Positions 8,915 to 18,589 of a DNA stretch of 64,000 nucleotides are shown piece by piece. Position 1 is the stretch's first letter; the number at the start of each line of letters is the position of its first letter. Source of the stretch: Myxococcales bacterium (GTDB lineage: Bacteria; Myxococcota_A; Polyangia; Polyangiales; Polyangiaceae); the NCBI GenBank assembly GCA_947473045.1, contig CANJCO010000007.1, positions 56,319 through 120,318 of the forward strand. Direction: 5' to 3'. The translations under genes were made by a program, and so were the position numbers. The notes under the pieces were generated by a model that was given only the letters and a program-made list of their open reading frames with translations, was not told where the DNA came from and did no database searches.

Positions 8915-11900
8915 TTACTGCGCGCCGCTCGTCTTCTTCGTGAAGGCGAGCGTCAGCGCGGGCAGGATCAGCAGCGTTAGCAGGGTCGACGTAACCAGAC
9001 CGCCCATCACTACGGTGGCGAGCGGTCGCTGCACTTCCGACCCGGTGCCCGTGGCGATCGCCATCGGCAGAAAGCCGAGCGCAGCGACGATCGCCGTGGT
9101 GACCACAGGGCGCAGGCGCTCGTGCGCGCCTGCCCTCACGGCCTGGAGGGTGTCGGCGTTGGAGCTGAGCTTCGCGCGGATGGCGCTCAGCAGCACCACA
9201 CCGTTGAGCGTGGCCACGCCAAACAGGGCGATCATGCCGACCGCGGCCGAGATCGAGAGCGGCAGATCGCGGGCGGTGAGGGCGAGCAGTCCGCCGCTCG
9301 CAGCGACTGGCACGTTGAGAAAAATGAGGAGGGCGGAGCGCACCTCTCCGAAGGCGAAGTAGAGCATCGCGAAGATCAGCGCGAGGGTCAGCGGGACGAC
9401 GATCGCGAGCCGCTCGGTGGCGCTGACGAGGTGCTCGTACTGGCCCGTCAACGCGAAGTAATAGCCGGGCGGGAGGCGCATCGCGTCGAGCTTTTTCGAC
9501 AGCTCGCGCACGAACGACGCGAGATCGCGGCCGCGGACGTTCGTCTCGATCTGCACGCGCCGACGGGCGTTTTCGCGCCCGATCAGCGCGGGGCCGTCGC
9601 TCGTGGTGAGCGTCGCCACGTCGCCGAGCGTGGCCTTGCGACCCCCCGGCAGCAGCAGCGGCGCACGCGACAGCGAAGGTTCGTCCGGCATCGGCGGCGC
9701 GTCGGCTTTGAGCACGACATCGAACCGCCGCTCGCGCTCGGCGAGCTGACCGAGGCGCCTGCCCGCGCGCAGACTCTCGGTCATCGCCGCGATGTCGGAG
9801 GCGGTCACCCCGAGGCGGCCCATGCGCGCCGGATCGGGGCGCACCGACACTTGTGACAGGCCGCTGAGCGGCTCGCTGCGCACGTCGACTGCGCCCGAAG
9901 TCGACGCAAGCGCGTGCTTGACCTCCTCGACGATGCGCGAAAGCGTCGCGAAGTCGTCGCCGTAAATCTTGATGCCCACATCGCTGCGGGTGCCGCCGAG
10001 GAGCTCGTTGGCGCGCATCTCAATCGGCTGCGTCCAGCCCAGGGCCGCCCCGGGGAGCGCGCGCTGCGCGGCGGCGTCGAGGCGGGCGACGAGGGCGTCG
10101 GTCGTGCGCGCAGTCGTCCACTGACTCCGGGGTTTGAGGATGACAAACACGTCGCTCTGCTCGAGGCCCATGATGTCGGTGGCGACATCGGGGCTTCCGG
10201 TGCGCGAGATCACGCGGCGGACTTCGGGAAATTGCGCCAGGGCAGCCTCGATTTCGCCCGTTCCGCGCGCAGCTTCTTCGAGCGAGACGCTTGGCGGGCG
10301 GGTGAGCTGAACGACGAGATCGCCCTCTTCGAGTCGCGGCGTGAACTCGGCGCCGCGCGTGCTGCCTGCGATGACGCCGATCGCCGCGATGACCCCAGCC
10401 GCGACCATGGCGAGCTTCGGGTGGTGGAGCGAGCGGTCGAGCAGCGGCGCGTAGACCTTTCGAAGCGCGCGCACGACTGCGGGCTCGCGCTCGTGCATCT
10501 TGCGGAGCACGAGCGAGGCCAGGGCGGGTATCCACGTGAATGACAGCACGAGCGCCGTGCCGATCGCGAACAGCACCGTGATGGCCATCGGGCGAAACAT
10601 TTTGCCCTCGACGCCTTCGAGCAGCAGCACGGGCACGTACACGATCGCGATGATGAACACGCCGAAGGCGACGGGGCGGCCCACGGCGTGACCCTCGTGC
10701 ACGAGCGCTTCGCTCGCCGACAGCTTCTTCGCGGCCATGGTGGCCAGCGCGCCCTCGACCACCACCACGGCGCCGTCGACGACCAGCCCAAAGTCGATCG
10801 CGCCGAGGCTCATCAAGTTGCCGGTTTGTCCCGTCGCGCGCATCAGCGCGAACGCTCCGAGCATCGACAGCGGGATCGCAGTGGCCACCGCCAGCCCCGC
10901 GGCCGCGTCGCCGAGCAGCACGAGCAGCACGATCGCGACGATGACTCCGCCTTCGAGCAGCGACCTCCTGACGGTGCCCAGTACGTCATCGACGAGCGCC
11001 GAACGATCGTAAAAAGACTCAATTTTGGCGCCCGCGGACAGTCTTCGCTCGATCTCTGCGAGGCGCACCTTCACCGCCGCGACCACGTCGTGCGCGTTGC
11101 CGCCGGCGACCATTTGCACCATCGAGTAGACGGTCTCGCCCTTGCCGTCGGCCGTGGCGACGCTCTGACGAAACGCCGATCCGTCCCGCACCGTGGCCAC
11201 ATCGTGAACCGTCACGGGCGCGCCACCGGGTCGCGTGGCGACGATCTGCGAAGCGACATCGGTGAGCGTGCGGTACTGCCCGTCGACGCGAACGAGCACC
11301 TGCTCTCCTCCGCGCGAAAGTGCGCCTCCGCCCGTCGCCACGCCGCCCGCTTCGACCGCGCGTTCGAGGTCGGCCAGCGAAAGCCCGAGCGCGTGCAGAT
11401 CCTCGGGGCGCGCGCGCACTTCGACCTCGCGCACTTCGCCGCCCCACGAGTTGACCTCGACGACGCCCGGCACCGTCTTGAGCGCGTAGGCGATGTCCCA
11501 GTCGAGCAGCGTGCGTACTTCGCGCGCGTCGTGCCCGGGCCAGCTCACCGTGAAGTGGTAGACTTCCCCGAGGCCGGTCGAAAGCGGGCCCATTTCGGGC
11601 CTTCGCGCCGCCGCAGGCACGGCCTCGCGGGCTTGTGGGAGGCGCTGCGCGACCAGCTCCCGAGCGGTCATCAAATCGACTGAGTCGTCGAACACGATGG
11701 TGACGGCGCTCACGCCGGCGCGGGAAATCGATCGGACGACGCTCGTGCCGGGAAGCCCGGCCATCGACAGCTCGACGGGGCGGGTCACCAGTTGTTCCAT
11801 CTCGATCGGCGACAGGCCGGGTGCGTTCGTGAGCACCTGCACTTGAACGTTGCTGATGTCGGGGACCGCGTCGATCGGCAGCGTCGCGTAGCCGCGCACC

Positions 11901-11980
11901 CCTACGAGGATGAGCGCGACGGCCAGGAGCGCGACAATCAGCCGGTTTTTCGTCGACCACAAAACCAGCTGCGCGATCAT
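8915..11980 (-). CDS. czcA: Heavy-metal efflux RND pump (CzcA type)
   Basis: A 1021-residue inner-membrane transporter of the HME-RND family, the usual length for CzcA/CusA. TM1 follows the start (NRLIVALLAVALILVGV), large periplasmic loops follow TM1 and TM7, and twelve TM segments are expected. The TM4 motif DFGLVVDGAVVVVEG (about residues 394-408) has the two Asp and the Glu typical of divalent-cation (Zn/Co/Cd/Ni) pumps and differs from the Cu/Ag CusA motif. The ATG at 11980 overlaps the adaptor stop (ATGA), so the long open frame upstream is not used. It is the last gene of a six-gene run. Metal specificity is inferred from one motif only. Confidence 0.9.
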   Translation of the reverse strand: MIAQLVLWSTKNRLIVALLAVALILVGVRGYATLPIDAVPDISNVQVQVLTNAPGLSPIEMEQLVTRPVELSMAGLPGTSVVRSISRAGVSAVTIVFDDSVDLMTARELVAQRLPQAREAVPAAARRPEMGPLSTGLGEVYHFTVSWPGHDAREVRTLLDWDIAYALKTVPGVVEVNSWGGEVREVEVRARPEDLHALGLSLADLERAVEAGGVATGGGALSRGGEQVLVRVDGQYRTLTDVASQIVATRPGGAPVTVHDVATVRDGSAFRQSVATADGKGETVYSMVQMVAGGNAHDVVAAVKVRLAEIERRLSAGAKIESFYDRSALVDDVLGTVRRSLLEGGVIVAIVLLVLLGDAAAGLAVATAIPLSMLGAFALMRATGQTGNLMSLGAIDFGLVVDGAVVVVEGALATMAAKKLSASEALVHEGHAVGRPVAFGVFIIAIVYVPVLLLEGVEGKMFRPMAITVLFAIGTALVLSFTWIPALASLVLRKMHEREPAVVRALRKVYAPLLDRSLHHPKLAMVAAGVIAAIGVIAGSTRGAEFTPRLEEGDLVVQLTRPPSVSLEEAARGTGEIEAALAQFPEVRRVISRTGSPDVATDIMGLEQSDVFVILKPRSQWTTARTTDALVARLDAAAQRALPGAALGWTQPIEMRANELLGGTRSDVGIKIYGDDFATLSRIVEEVKHALASTSGAVDVRSEPLSGLSQVSVRPDPARMGRLGVTASDIAAMTESLRAGRRLGQLAERERRFDVVLKADAPPMPDEPSLSRAPLLLPGGRKATLGDVATLTTSDGPALIGRENARRRVQIETNVRGRDLASFVRELSKKLDAMRLPPGYYFALTGQYEHLVSATERLAIVVPLTLALIFAMLYFAFGEVRSALLIFLNVPVAASGGLLALTARDLPLSISAAVGMIALFGVATLNGVVLLSAIRAKLSSNADTLQAVRAGAHERLRPVVTTAIVAALGFLPMAIATGTGSEVQRPLATVVMGGLVTSTLLTLLILPALTLAFTKKTSGAQ

Positions 11981-13152
11981 TGCAGCTCGGCCTTGAGCAG
12001 CTCGCCCTTCAGCAGGATGGCGCCGACCGTGACGACGCGCTCGCCGCTGGCGAGGCCCGACTCGATCGCGACGTCGGCGCCGTAGACGCGACCTGGACGC
12101 ACGCCGCGCGCGATGAACTGCCCGGCGGAGGCGCCGGCGACGAACACGGTGGGGGTGCCGCGGAGATCCGTCACGGCTGCTTCGGGGACGAGTAGAAACG
12201 CCGCGCCGGCGTCGGTGGCCGCGCTCGTCGGGACGCCCACCTCCACGAAACGTCCCGAAGGCAGCTCGGGGCAGCTGTCGTCGAGGGTGATGCGCAGGGG
12301 AATATTGCGCGCGTCGTCGACGATGCCGAGGTTCGCGGTCACGGCGGCGCCGCACTCGCGCGACGGATCGACCGACGCCGAGCGGGGGCGCACGCGCACG
12401 CGCGTTCCCGCCGTCGCTGCGGCTTCGAGCGTCTCGGGCAGCCTCGCCATCACGACGCGCGCCGACCGCGCCACGATATGAAGCAGCGGCTTGTCGGTGG
12501 AGACGGGCGCTCCGAGGACGGCGGTCCGCGCGGTCACGACACCGTCGATGGGAGACCGAAGCGCGACGCGCGTCGGCGCGAGCGGCGCCTGCGCGTCGGA
12601 CGGCGAGACCTCGGCGCCTCCGAGGCTCGCGAGCAGCGTGCGTGCGGCCATCCAGTCGGCGCGAGCGGCGGCGTCTTCTGCGCGCGCCTCGTCGACGGCC
12701 GATTTGCTCGTGGCTTGCCGCGTCTCGAGCTCGAGCTGACGCGACAGCGCCAGCGCCGCGAGCCCTGCGCGGCTACGGGCGCGAAGTACGTCGGCGCTGG
12801 CCCGTCCGACCTCGGGTGCGTCGATCGTGGCGACGACTTGACCGTGCTTCACGGCGTCTCCGAGCGCGACCTCGAGGGTGGCGACCCGCCCCGGCGACAG
12901 CGACGTCACGTCGGCCTCGCCACGCTCACCGGGCACGATCTCGCCCGGGATCCACGCGCCTTCGCGTGGCGCGCGCAGCTCGGCGGTGCCGATCTGCACC
13001 CGTCCCTGACGGATCAGGGCCGCATCGATCGTCACGCTCTGCGCGGTGTGCGGGCCGGCCTCGGACTCGATGGCTGCCGGCGCGGGGGTTGGCGCCGGGG
13101 CGCTCTTGCATCCGCAGAACACCGCGAGGGCCGCCAGGGCAAAGCGCTTCAT
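11977..13152 (-). CDS. RND efflux periplasmic adaptor (membrane-fusion) lipoprotein
   Basis: A 391-residue membrane-fusion protein that would bridge the RND pump and the outer-membrane factor. It begins with a lipoprotein signal (VFCGC, Cys at about 14), then the paired barrel-sandwich halves (GRVATLEVALGDAVKHGQ and LRSPIDGVVTARTAVLG) around an Ala-rich alpha-hairpin, and C-terminal beta-barrel and membrane-proximal domains. No His-rich metal-binding N-terminal domain is present, unlike some CzcB proteins. It overlaps the outer-membrane factor gene by four bases and the pump gene by four bases, so the three are translationally coupled. Confidence 0.88.
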   Translation of the reverse strand: MKRFALAALAVFCGCKSAPAPTPAPAAIESEAGPHTAQSVTIDAALIRQGRVQIGTAELRAPREGAWIPGEIVPGERGEADVTSLSPGRVATLEVALGDAVKHGQVVATIDAPEVGRASADVLRARSRAGLAALALSRQLELETRQATSKSAVDEARAEDAAARADWMAARTLLASLGGAEVSPSDAQAPLAPTRVALRSPIDGVVTARTAVLGAPVSTDKPLLHIVARSARVVMARLPETLEAAATAGTRVRVRPRSASVDPSRECGAAVTANLGIVDDARNIPLRITLDDSCPELPSGRFVEVGVPTSAATDAGAAFLLVPEAAVTDLRGTPTVFVAGASAGQFIARGVRPGRVYGADVAIESGLASGERVVTVGAILLKGELLKAELQ

Positions 13153-14396
13153 GGTGCGTCTCCGAGGAGATCGCCGACGGTGAGGAGCAGGCGGGTGTCC
13201 GCGCGTTGAATTTCAGCGGCGGCGTGCAGCGATCGCTCCCTGGCTGCGAGGAGCCGTTGTCTTGCGAAGGCGAGCAGCGTCGCGTCGCTGGTGCCGGCTT
13301 CGAGCTGGGCGCGCGCCATCTCCGCCGCCGATTCGAGCGGCGCGAGGGCCCGTCCCAGCGCCGCGTGCGTCTCCCGCGTGTGCTGGCATTCGTGCACCGC
13401 GAGGGCGACCATTCGTGCGAGATCGGCGCGCGCCAGCTCGAGCTCGCGCCCAGCCACCGACGCCGCGCCCATCTGCCGCGCCGACTCGTAACCTCCAGGG
13501 TTCGCGAACGGCAACGGAAACGCCACGATCGCTGACCATATCGAGTCTCCGGTGCCCTCGTGCGTGTACGATGCACCCAATCCGAGGGTCGGCGCCTGCT
13601 GCGCGAAAGCCAGCGCAGCATCGCTCGTCGCGAGATCGCGCCGGGCGGCGGCCAGCGGCAGCAGCGGCGAGCGCTCGAAGGCCGTGCGCAGCGCCGCGGC
13701 GCCGTCGAGAGGCGGGTCCTTCGGAGCCTCGAGCGAGCCGCCGGGATCGATCGCAGCGTCGGGCGGCAGTCCCATCGCAAAACGCAGCTCGCTCATCGCC
13801 TCGGTGAGCATTCCCTCGCCATCGAGCTCGTTTGCGTTGGCCAGCGCAAGCTCTCCCTGCGCCATCGCGATTTCCGAAGGCATACCGGTGCCGGCGGTCA
13901 CCCGCGCGGCAGCGAGTCGTGCGAGCGTCTCGGCCTCGAGCGTCGACGCTTTTCGAAGCGCGAGCAGCTCCTCGGCTTCGCGGGCGGTCGACCAGGCGAT
14001 CGCCGCCCGCCCCGCAGCTGCCTGTCGCGCGCGCGAGACGTCGGCGTGGGTGGCTGCGAGCAGCGCGTGCGCCGAGTCGGCGCGCCGAGCGGCAACTCCG
14101 CGAAGCGAGATGTCCTGCACCAGACTCACGCTGGCCTCCAGACCTCCGCCGATCGATGACGCGCGGTGACCGCCGGTGGCGAGGCCGCGCGGCGAGTGCA
14201 CCAGCAGCGCGCCGGATTCGCTGAGCGCGTCGCGGTAGCTCGCGTCGGGCGCGCGTGCGATCGCCACGCCCGGACCGCGATCGGCGCCTTGTCGCGTCGC
14301 TGCGTCGCGGCTGAGCTCCTGCGCAAGCGCCGGCGCGCTCATCAGGATCAGCCACGCGCCAGTGAGTATCCCGACCAATCTCCGCACGGCCCTCAC
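13149..14396 (-). CDS. TolC-family outer-membrane factor (CzcC-like)
   Basis: A TolC-type outer-membrane channel of about 415 residues. The GTG at 14396 gives a clean signal peptide (LVGILTGAWLILMSAPALA-Q); an ATG at 14459 would add 21 atypical residues. The mature protein has two Ala/Glu/Arg-rich helical repeats with the OEP-family patterns (HAALGRALAPLESAAEMARAQLEAG near the end) as in CusC/CzcC. It is the first gene of the tripartite efflux set and lies 93 bp downstream of the multi-TM gene. Confidence 0.83.
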   Translation of the reverse strand: MRAVRRLVGILTGAWLILMSAPALAQELSRDAATRQGADRGPGVAIARAPDASYRDALSESGALLVHSPRGLATGGHRASSIGGGLEASVSLVQDISLRGVAARRADSAHALLAATHADVSRARQAAAGRAAIAWSTAREAEELLALRKASTLEAETLARLAAARVTAGTGMPSEIAMAQGELALANANELDGEGMLTEAMSELRFAMGLPPDAAIDPGGSLEAPKDPPLDGAAALRTAFERSPLLPLAAARRDLATSDAALAFAQQAPTLGLGASYTHEGTGDSIWSAIVAFPLPFANPGGYESARQMGAASVAGRELELARADLARMVALAVHECQHTRETHAALGRALAPLESAAEMARAQLEAGTSDATLLAFARQRLLAARERSLHAAAEIQRADTRLLLTVGDLLGDAP

Positions 14397-14489
14397 ACTA
14401 GCTGGCCCGTCGCGGCGTGGGTACGGGGCAAATGCGGCCCGTGGTCCGCCCTTGCCCAATGTCAGGCAAGCGCTGCGGCGCAGGTGCAG

Positions 14490-15530
14490 CTATTGCGCGC
14501 GGCTGTCGACGCGGGCGCTCATCAGGTCGCCCCAGCGGACGCGCTCGTCGGCTGCGGCGAGCAGCAGCCAGATCGATCCGGCGGTCGCCGTGAGCGTGCT
14601 CATCGGCACGTCGAGCTCGCCCCGACCGACGAGTGCGAGGGCGGCGGTGGCGGTCAGCACCGTGACCTGCCGCGGAACCAGCGCGACGGCCAGCGCGAGG
14701 GTCATCGACGTGAGCGTAAAAAACGCGGGGAGCGAGTCGATGAGAAACGGCCGCGGGGTGGGCGAGCCGTGCAGCGCGGTATGCAGCGAGGACTGCCAGA
14801 TCGGCGCGTCGCTCGAGGCGCCACGCGCCGCCGCCCACACGAGGGCCATCGCCGCGCCGGTCGCCAGCAGGGCTCCCAGCTGGCCCATCCCTCGTCCGCG
14901 GGCGCTGATCCACGTCGCCGCCATGAGCTGTGACAGGGCCGTGAGGCCCAGCGCGACCGTCGCCAGCGCGCGCGCCCACGTATAAAGCGCAGGTCGATCG
15001 GCCCCGAGGTTTGCAAGCTCCCATGCAAACAGGTGGGCGGTCGACGCGAGCGCGGCGCCCAGCAAAACGAGCGCCGGTGCCCGCGTGTGCGACGCGCGCA
15101 AGCCGACTTGAGCGGCGATCATCGCGAGCGCAGTCGACGCGAGCATCATGGGCGCGAGCAGCAACGGCGGAAGGCTGTGTGCGGCAGAGGCGATGCCCAA
15201 AATAAGCGCCACTCCCGTCAGCGCGATGCAAGGTAGGCGAACCGTCAGGCCGAGCTTCGCCGCGCGCGCCAGATCGAAGGCCCCGGTGGTCGCGAGCGCG
15301 CTGATCAACACTGCGGCGCCCACGGAGGCTACGGCGCAGGCGCGTTCCCACAGCAGGACGGTGGCGTCGGACGCGTTGCTTCGCAACCCGGGGACCACGA
15401 CGACGCCGAGCGCGGTCGCGGCGACGGCCACGAGCACGCTCGCGCGCAGCAGCCACGCGCTGCGGAGCACCGGTGAGCTGAGCCTGCGGTAGGAGTCAGC
15501 GGAGCGCGAGCTGGGGGCGGGCGCGCTCAT
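14490..15530 (-). CDS. Multi-TM integral membrane protein, unknown
   Basis: A 346-residue protein with about nine or ten hydrophobic segments and almost no large loops (for example LLRASVLVAVAATALGVVVV and ALATGAAMALVWAAARG). A CopD-like or copper-resistance membrane protein is possible but no diagnostic His/Met motif is visible. Its start overlaps the stop of the porin gene (TGATG), and the metal-efflux genes follow after 93 bp, so it probably works with that transport system. I cannot assign a family. Confidence 0.6.
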   Translation of the reverse strand: MSAPAPSSRSADSYRRLSSPVLRSAWLLRASVLVAVAATALGVVVVPGLRSNASDATVLLWERACAVASVGAAVLISALATTGAFDLARAAKLGLTVRLPCIALTGVALILGIASAAHSLPPLLLAPMMLASTALAMIAAQVGLRASHTRAPALVLLGAALASTAHLFAWELANLGADRPALYTWARALATVALGLTALSQLMAATWISARGRGMGQLGALLATGAAMALVWAAARGASSDAPIWQSSLHTALHGSPTPRPFLIDSLPAFFTLTSMTLALAVALVPRQVTVLTATAALALVGRGELDVPMSTLTATAGSIWLLLAAADERVRWGDLMSARVDSRAQ

Positions 15531-16702
15531 CAAAATCCGACCGTGAGTTCCGCGACGGCTTCCTGGCGATCGCGCAGCTCGCCCAGCGCAGTCAGCGACT
15601 TCGTGCCACGAAGCAGCGCGCTGGCCTTTACGCGGTGCCGCCACGCATACAGGTTCGCGACTGCCGATAAGCTGCGCTGGTCGCTGGCGCCGTCGCCAAA
15701 CTCCCGCGTCGTCGACCACACGTCGCCCCGCAGCCCGAGCTCCACGCCCTGCAGGGCCCACGGAAACCGGTACGCGAGGTCGAGCGTCAGCGCACGCTGG
15801 GTGACGTCGGGGGCGACGCCGGGGGTCACGCCAACACCGATCACGCCTTCGGCGCAGACGTACAGGCCGCGATACGCGAGGGTGACCGCCGCGCTTGCTG
15901 CGCGCGTCGATCCGTTCGGACCGGTGCGACCGAGGCCGCCCACCGATAAGCCTCCGCGCAGCGACCGCGCCTCGTAGTCGTCTTTGAAAAAGGCGCCCTC
16001 GGCGGGCAGCGCCATCCACGGCGTGAGCTCGACGCGGCCAGTGAAGAGCGCGCTTGATCCAACCTCGGGGGAGCCTGCGCCTCCTCCCGAAAACGCGCCC
16101 GCCGCGAACGAAAACAGGCCGTAGTCCTCGTGCATCACGGCTCCGGCGCGCCGGTCGGGCAGCATGCTCGGGACGGGACCTCTGCCGAGGTTCTGGCGGT
16201 CGGCGCGCCACGCGATCGGCGCCTCCAAAAAGACCTGACGCGTCTCGTCGACCATGGCGTGGCGGGTGAACGGCACGCGCAAAAAGCCTGCGCGCAGCTG
16301 AAACATGCGCGCGTCGAAATTGGCGTAGGCCTGCGCCACGGGGGTCTTCGCTCCGGCCGGGGTGAGGTCGTCGATGAGATCGGTCGAGACGTGCGCGGTC
16401 AGGGTGGTGAGCAGCGCTACGTCGAGCCCGACGCGCACGCGCCGGATCGACAGCCCCGCCGAACGCTCGAAGTCTCCGCGCGCCGGGGTGCGCGTGGCCT
16501 CCCCCGCGGGAAGGGCTGCGCGCAGCTGCATCGACGCGCGGGGCGTCAGCGCGAGCGACGCGTCACCGGAAGCAGGCGTCAGCGTTAGCGCAGGCTCATC
16601 ATCGCGAATGTGGGCGACGTCGCCGAACCCGTCCGCGCGGGCGCCGGTGGACAGCGCGAGGATGCATGCAGAAGCGAGCGAAGAGGAAATGAACCGGCGC
16701 AC
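15530..16702 (-). CDS. OprP/OprO-like phosphate-selective porin family protein
   Basis: A 390-residue protein with a signal peptide (cleavage after GARA-DG) and a chain of beta-strands ending VAELTVGF, an outer-membrane barrel C-terminus. The stretch with RVRVGLDVALLTTLTAHVSTDL, then AQAYANFDARMFQLRAGFLRVPFTRH, matches the pattern of the OprO/OprP family (anion or polyphosphate porins). Barrels of this family are also found in metal and phosphate gene sets, so the substrate is open. It overlaps the multi-TM gene by one base and lies 25 bp after the TonB-like gene. Confidence 0.7.
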   Translation of the reverse strand: MRRFISSSLASACILALSTGARADGFGDVAHIRDDEPALTLTPASGDASLALTPRASMQLRAALPAGEATRTPARGDFERSAGLSIRRVRVGLDVALLTTLTAHVSTDLIDDLTPAGAKTPVAQAYANFDARMFQLRAGFLRVPFTRHAMVDETRQVFLEAPIAWRADRQNLGRGPVPSMLPDRRAGAVMHEDYGLFSFAAGAFSGGGAGSPEVGSSALFTGRVELTPWMALPAEGAFFKDDYEARSLRGGLSVGGLGRTGPNGSTRAASAAVTLAYRGLYVCAEGVIGVGVTPGVAPDVTQRALTLDLAYRFPWALQGVELGLRGDVWSTTREFGDGASDQRSLSAVANLYAWRHRVKASALLRGTKSLTALGELRDRQEAVAELTVGF

Positions 16703-16727
16703 GGGGCCGACGCTAGCACCGCCGGCG

Positions 16728-18476
16728 TCAACTGTGGCGCTGGTTGCCGGTCACCGGCATGGCGCCCTCGCGGACGTCGGTTCCCTGAGCCGGCGCGCGG
16801 GGCTCCTGGCCCTTCATCCCGGGGACAGGGAGCGGAAGTGACGGCGATGGCGGGGTCGGCGCGCCGCCCGCGGGCGTGTTCAAAATGAACGGATGCGCGT
16901 TCATCGTCGAGCAGGCGAACACTTCGTCGCGGTGGAATTCCCAGTGGAGGTAGACGTTGCCGTCGGGCGAGACGATCGCGCCTGGAGCGGCTCCGAACGG
17001 AGAGGCGCGCTGCACCGAGTCGAGGGCGGCGATGTCGAACGCGGTGACGCCGCTGTGCTTCACGATGCCCATGCGCATGACCTGTCCGTCGCGTGTGAGC
17101 ACGATTTCGAGGCGCGTCATCAGCTTGGCGTCGCTCAGCGCATGGCCGCTGGGCAGGCCCGTGAGGGAGCCGAGGAACGTGTCGGCAAAAATCGGGTGGA
17201 TGCGCCCGTGGATTCCGTTGATGTAGGTGGCAAAAGGCGACGCCGCCGTGTTGAGCGCGGTTTGGTTGCCCGGCTTGACGCTCGCCACGTAGTTCTCGAT
17301 CGCGCTGCGCCATCGCTCGAAATTCGATGCTTGAAACGAGCCCCGGTGTTCGCTGATGCGTCGCTCGCCGTCGGCCCGTCGTTCGCGCTGCAGCTCGTCC
17401 TGCCCGACTACGGCGACCACGCCAAGGTGGGTGAGGTTGAGGTTGACGCGGCCCGGCCCCGGGTTGCCGCCGAGCCCGAAGGCGCGAGGCTCGGGACCTG
17501 CGGCCTGTTGCATGCGGAAACTCGAACCGGGACCGCCGTTCGCGGAGGCTCCTGCCCCGGCGTTCGGGTTGGCCAGATTGAACGACCAGCCTCCGGCCGC
17601 GGCGGCCTGCACGTCCGGCGACGCGGGGGCGGCGGCTCCGGCAGGGTCGACCTGCGCAGCGGCGATGGGGGAGGCCTGGGACGGGCGGCCGTCGCCTCCG
17701 GAGCGCGGAGCCTGGGGCGCGTCGGGCCCCTTGATGGCGACGGCTCCCATGGCCCGGTCCGGCGGCGGCGTGCGCTGCAGCTCGATTTCGGCGCCGTGCT
17801 CGCCAGGAGCGCGCTCGCGATCGCCGCGGTGCGCTTCGCTCTCGGCGACCTTGGCGTTCTCGCTGTCGCCGGGGGCCTTGCTCGCGTTCTGGTGGTTGCC
17901 CGCGGGCGTGGGCCGCTCGTCGTCCCGGTCGTGGGAGGTGACCGTGGCGACCTGCTCTTCGTCGACATGGTTGGCTTCGTCGCCCAAAAAGCGCGCGCGC
18001 GGGTTGTCTTCCTGGGCCGGTTTGACGTGCTGCCGCACGGCGATGCGTTTGTCGGGCCGCGGCTGCGGGGGCTCGACCACCGGCGGGGTCACTGCCGGCT
18101 TCACGGCGACCGCAACCTTGGGCTCCGGCTTCGGAGGCTCGGGCTTCTTTGGCGCTTCGGTGGGCGCGGGCGGCGGCGGAGGCGGCTTGAGCTCGGGCTT
18201 TTTGGGGGCGGGCGCCTGAGGCGGTGGCGGCGTGGGTTCGACGGTCGCAGCGGGAGCCAGATCCGGCGAGGCCGCGACTTCGAACGACTGCTCGGTTTCG
18301 CGTACCCGCTCGCGCACCAGATCGCCGAGCTCGGAGAGCGCCTTTTTGTCGTCGTGCGCGACCGCGACTTCGTAACCCGACACGCCGAGGCCGAGGTGAA
18401 CCCACGCGGCCACCGACGACCACAAAATGAGAATGAGCCCGGCGGGGATCGCTGCTGTCTTGACGTCGCGACTCAT
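16728..18476 (-). CDS. TonB-like energy-transducing protein
   Basis: A 582-residue protein with one N-terminal TM segment (IPAGLILILWSSVAAWVHL), a long Pro/Lys/Glu-rich periplasmic spacer (repeats of KKPE, PPPP) and, near the C-terminus, a TonB-type domain: IHPIFADTFLGSL, LTRDGQVMRMGIVKHSG, ALDSVQRASPFG, then SPDGNVYLHWEFHRD. It is about twice the length of classical TonB because of the spacer and an extra Gly/Ala-rich region. The Met at 18476 is preferred over an upstream Met because it directly precedes the TM. It is the first gene of the run that continues into porin and metal-efflux genes. No ExbB/ExbD genes are in the window. Confidence 0.8.
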   Translation of the reverse strand: MSRDVKTAAIPAGLILILWSSVAAWVHLGLGVSGYEVAVAHDDKKALSELGDLVRERVRETEQSFEVAASPDLAPAATVEPTPPPPQAPAPKKPELKPPPPPPAPTEAPKKPEPPKPEPKVAVAVKPAVTPPVVEPPQPRPDKRIAVRQHVKPAQEDNPRARFLGDEANHVDEEQVATVTSHDRDDERPTPAGNHQNASKAPGDSENAKVAESEAHRGDRERAPGEHGAEIELQRTPPPDRAMGAVAIKGPDAPQAPRSGGDGRPSQASPIAAAQVDPAGAAAPASPDVQAAAAGGWSFNLANPNAGAGASANGGPGSSFRMQQAAGPEPRAFGLGGNPGPGRVNLNLTHLGVVAVVGQDELQRERRADGERRISEHRGSFQASNFERWRSAIENYVASVKPGNQTALNTAASPFATYINGIHGRIHPIFADTFLGSLTGLPSGHALSDAKLMTRLEIVLTRDGQVMRMGIVKHSGVTAFDIAALDSVQRASPFGAAPGAIVSPDGNVYLHWEFHRDEVFACSTMNAHPFILNTPAGGAPTPPSPSLPLPVPGMKGQEPRAPAQGTDVREGAMPVTGNQRHS

Positions 18477-18589
18477 GGCTTTTTGGGGGGCGCCTCGGTG
18501 CACCCGCCCGCTCGGAGAGGCGAGGGCTGTGAAACGCTAGCACGCCATCGGACGCCCACCAGCGCGCTTACGAAATGCCTGCTTACGGC

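Noticed and set aside
11981-12355. N-terminal extension of the RND pump gene
   Set aside because: The extension lies inside the adaptor gene in another frame; the ATG at 11980 overlapping the adaptor stop gives the normal length and first TM.
16735-16760. Sigma-54-like TGGC-GC sequence near 16738
   Set aside because: The spacing is wrong and no plus-strand gene follows; it lies inside the end of the TonB-like gene.
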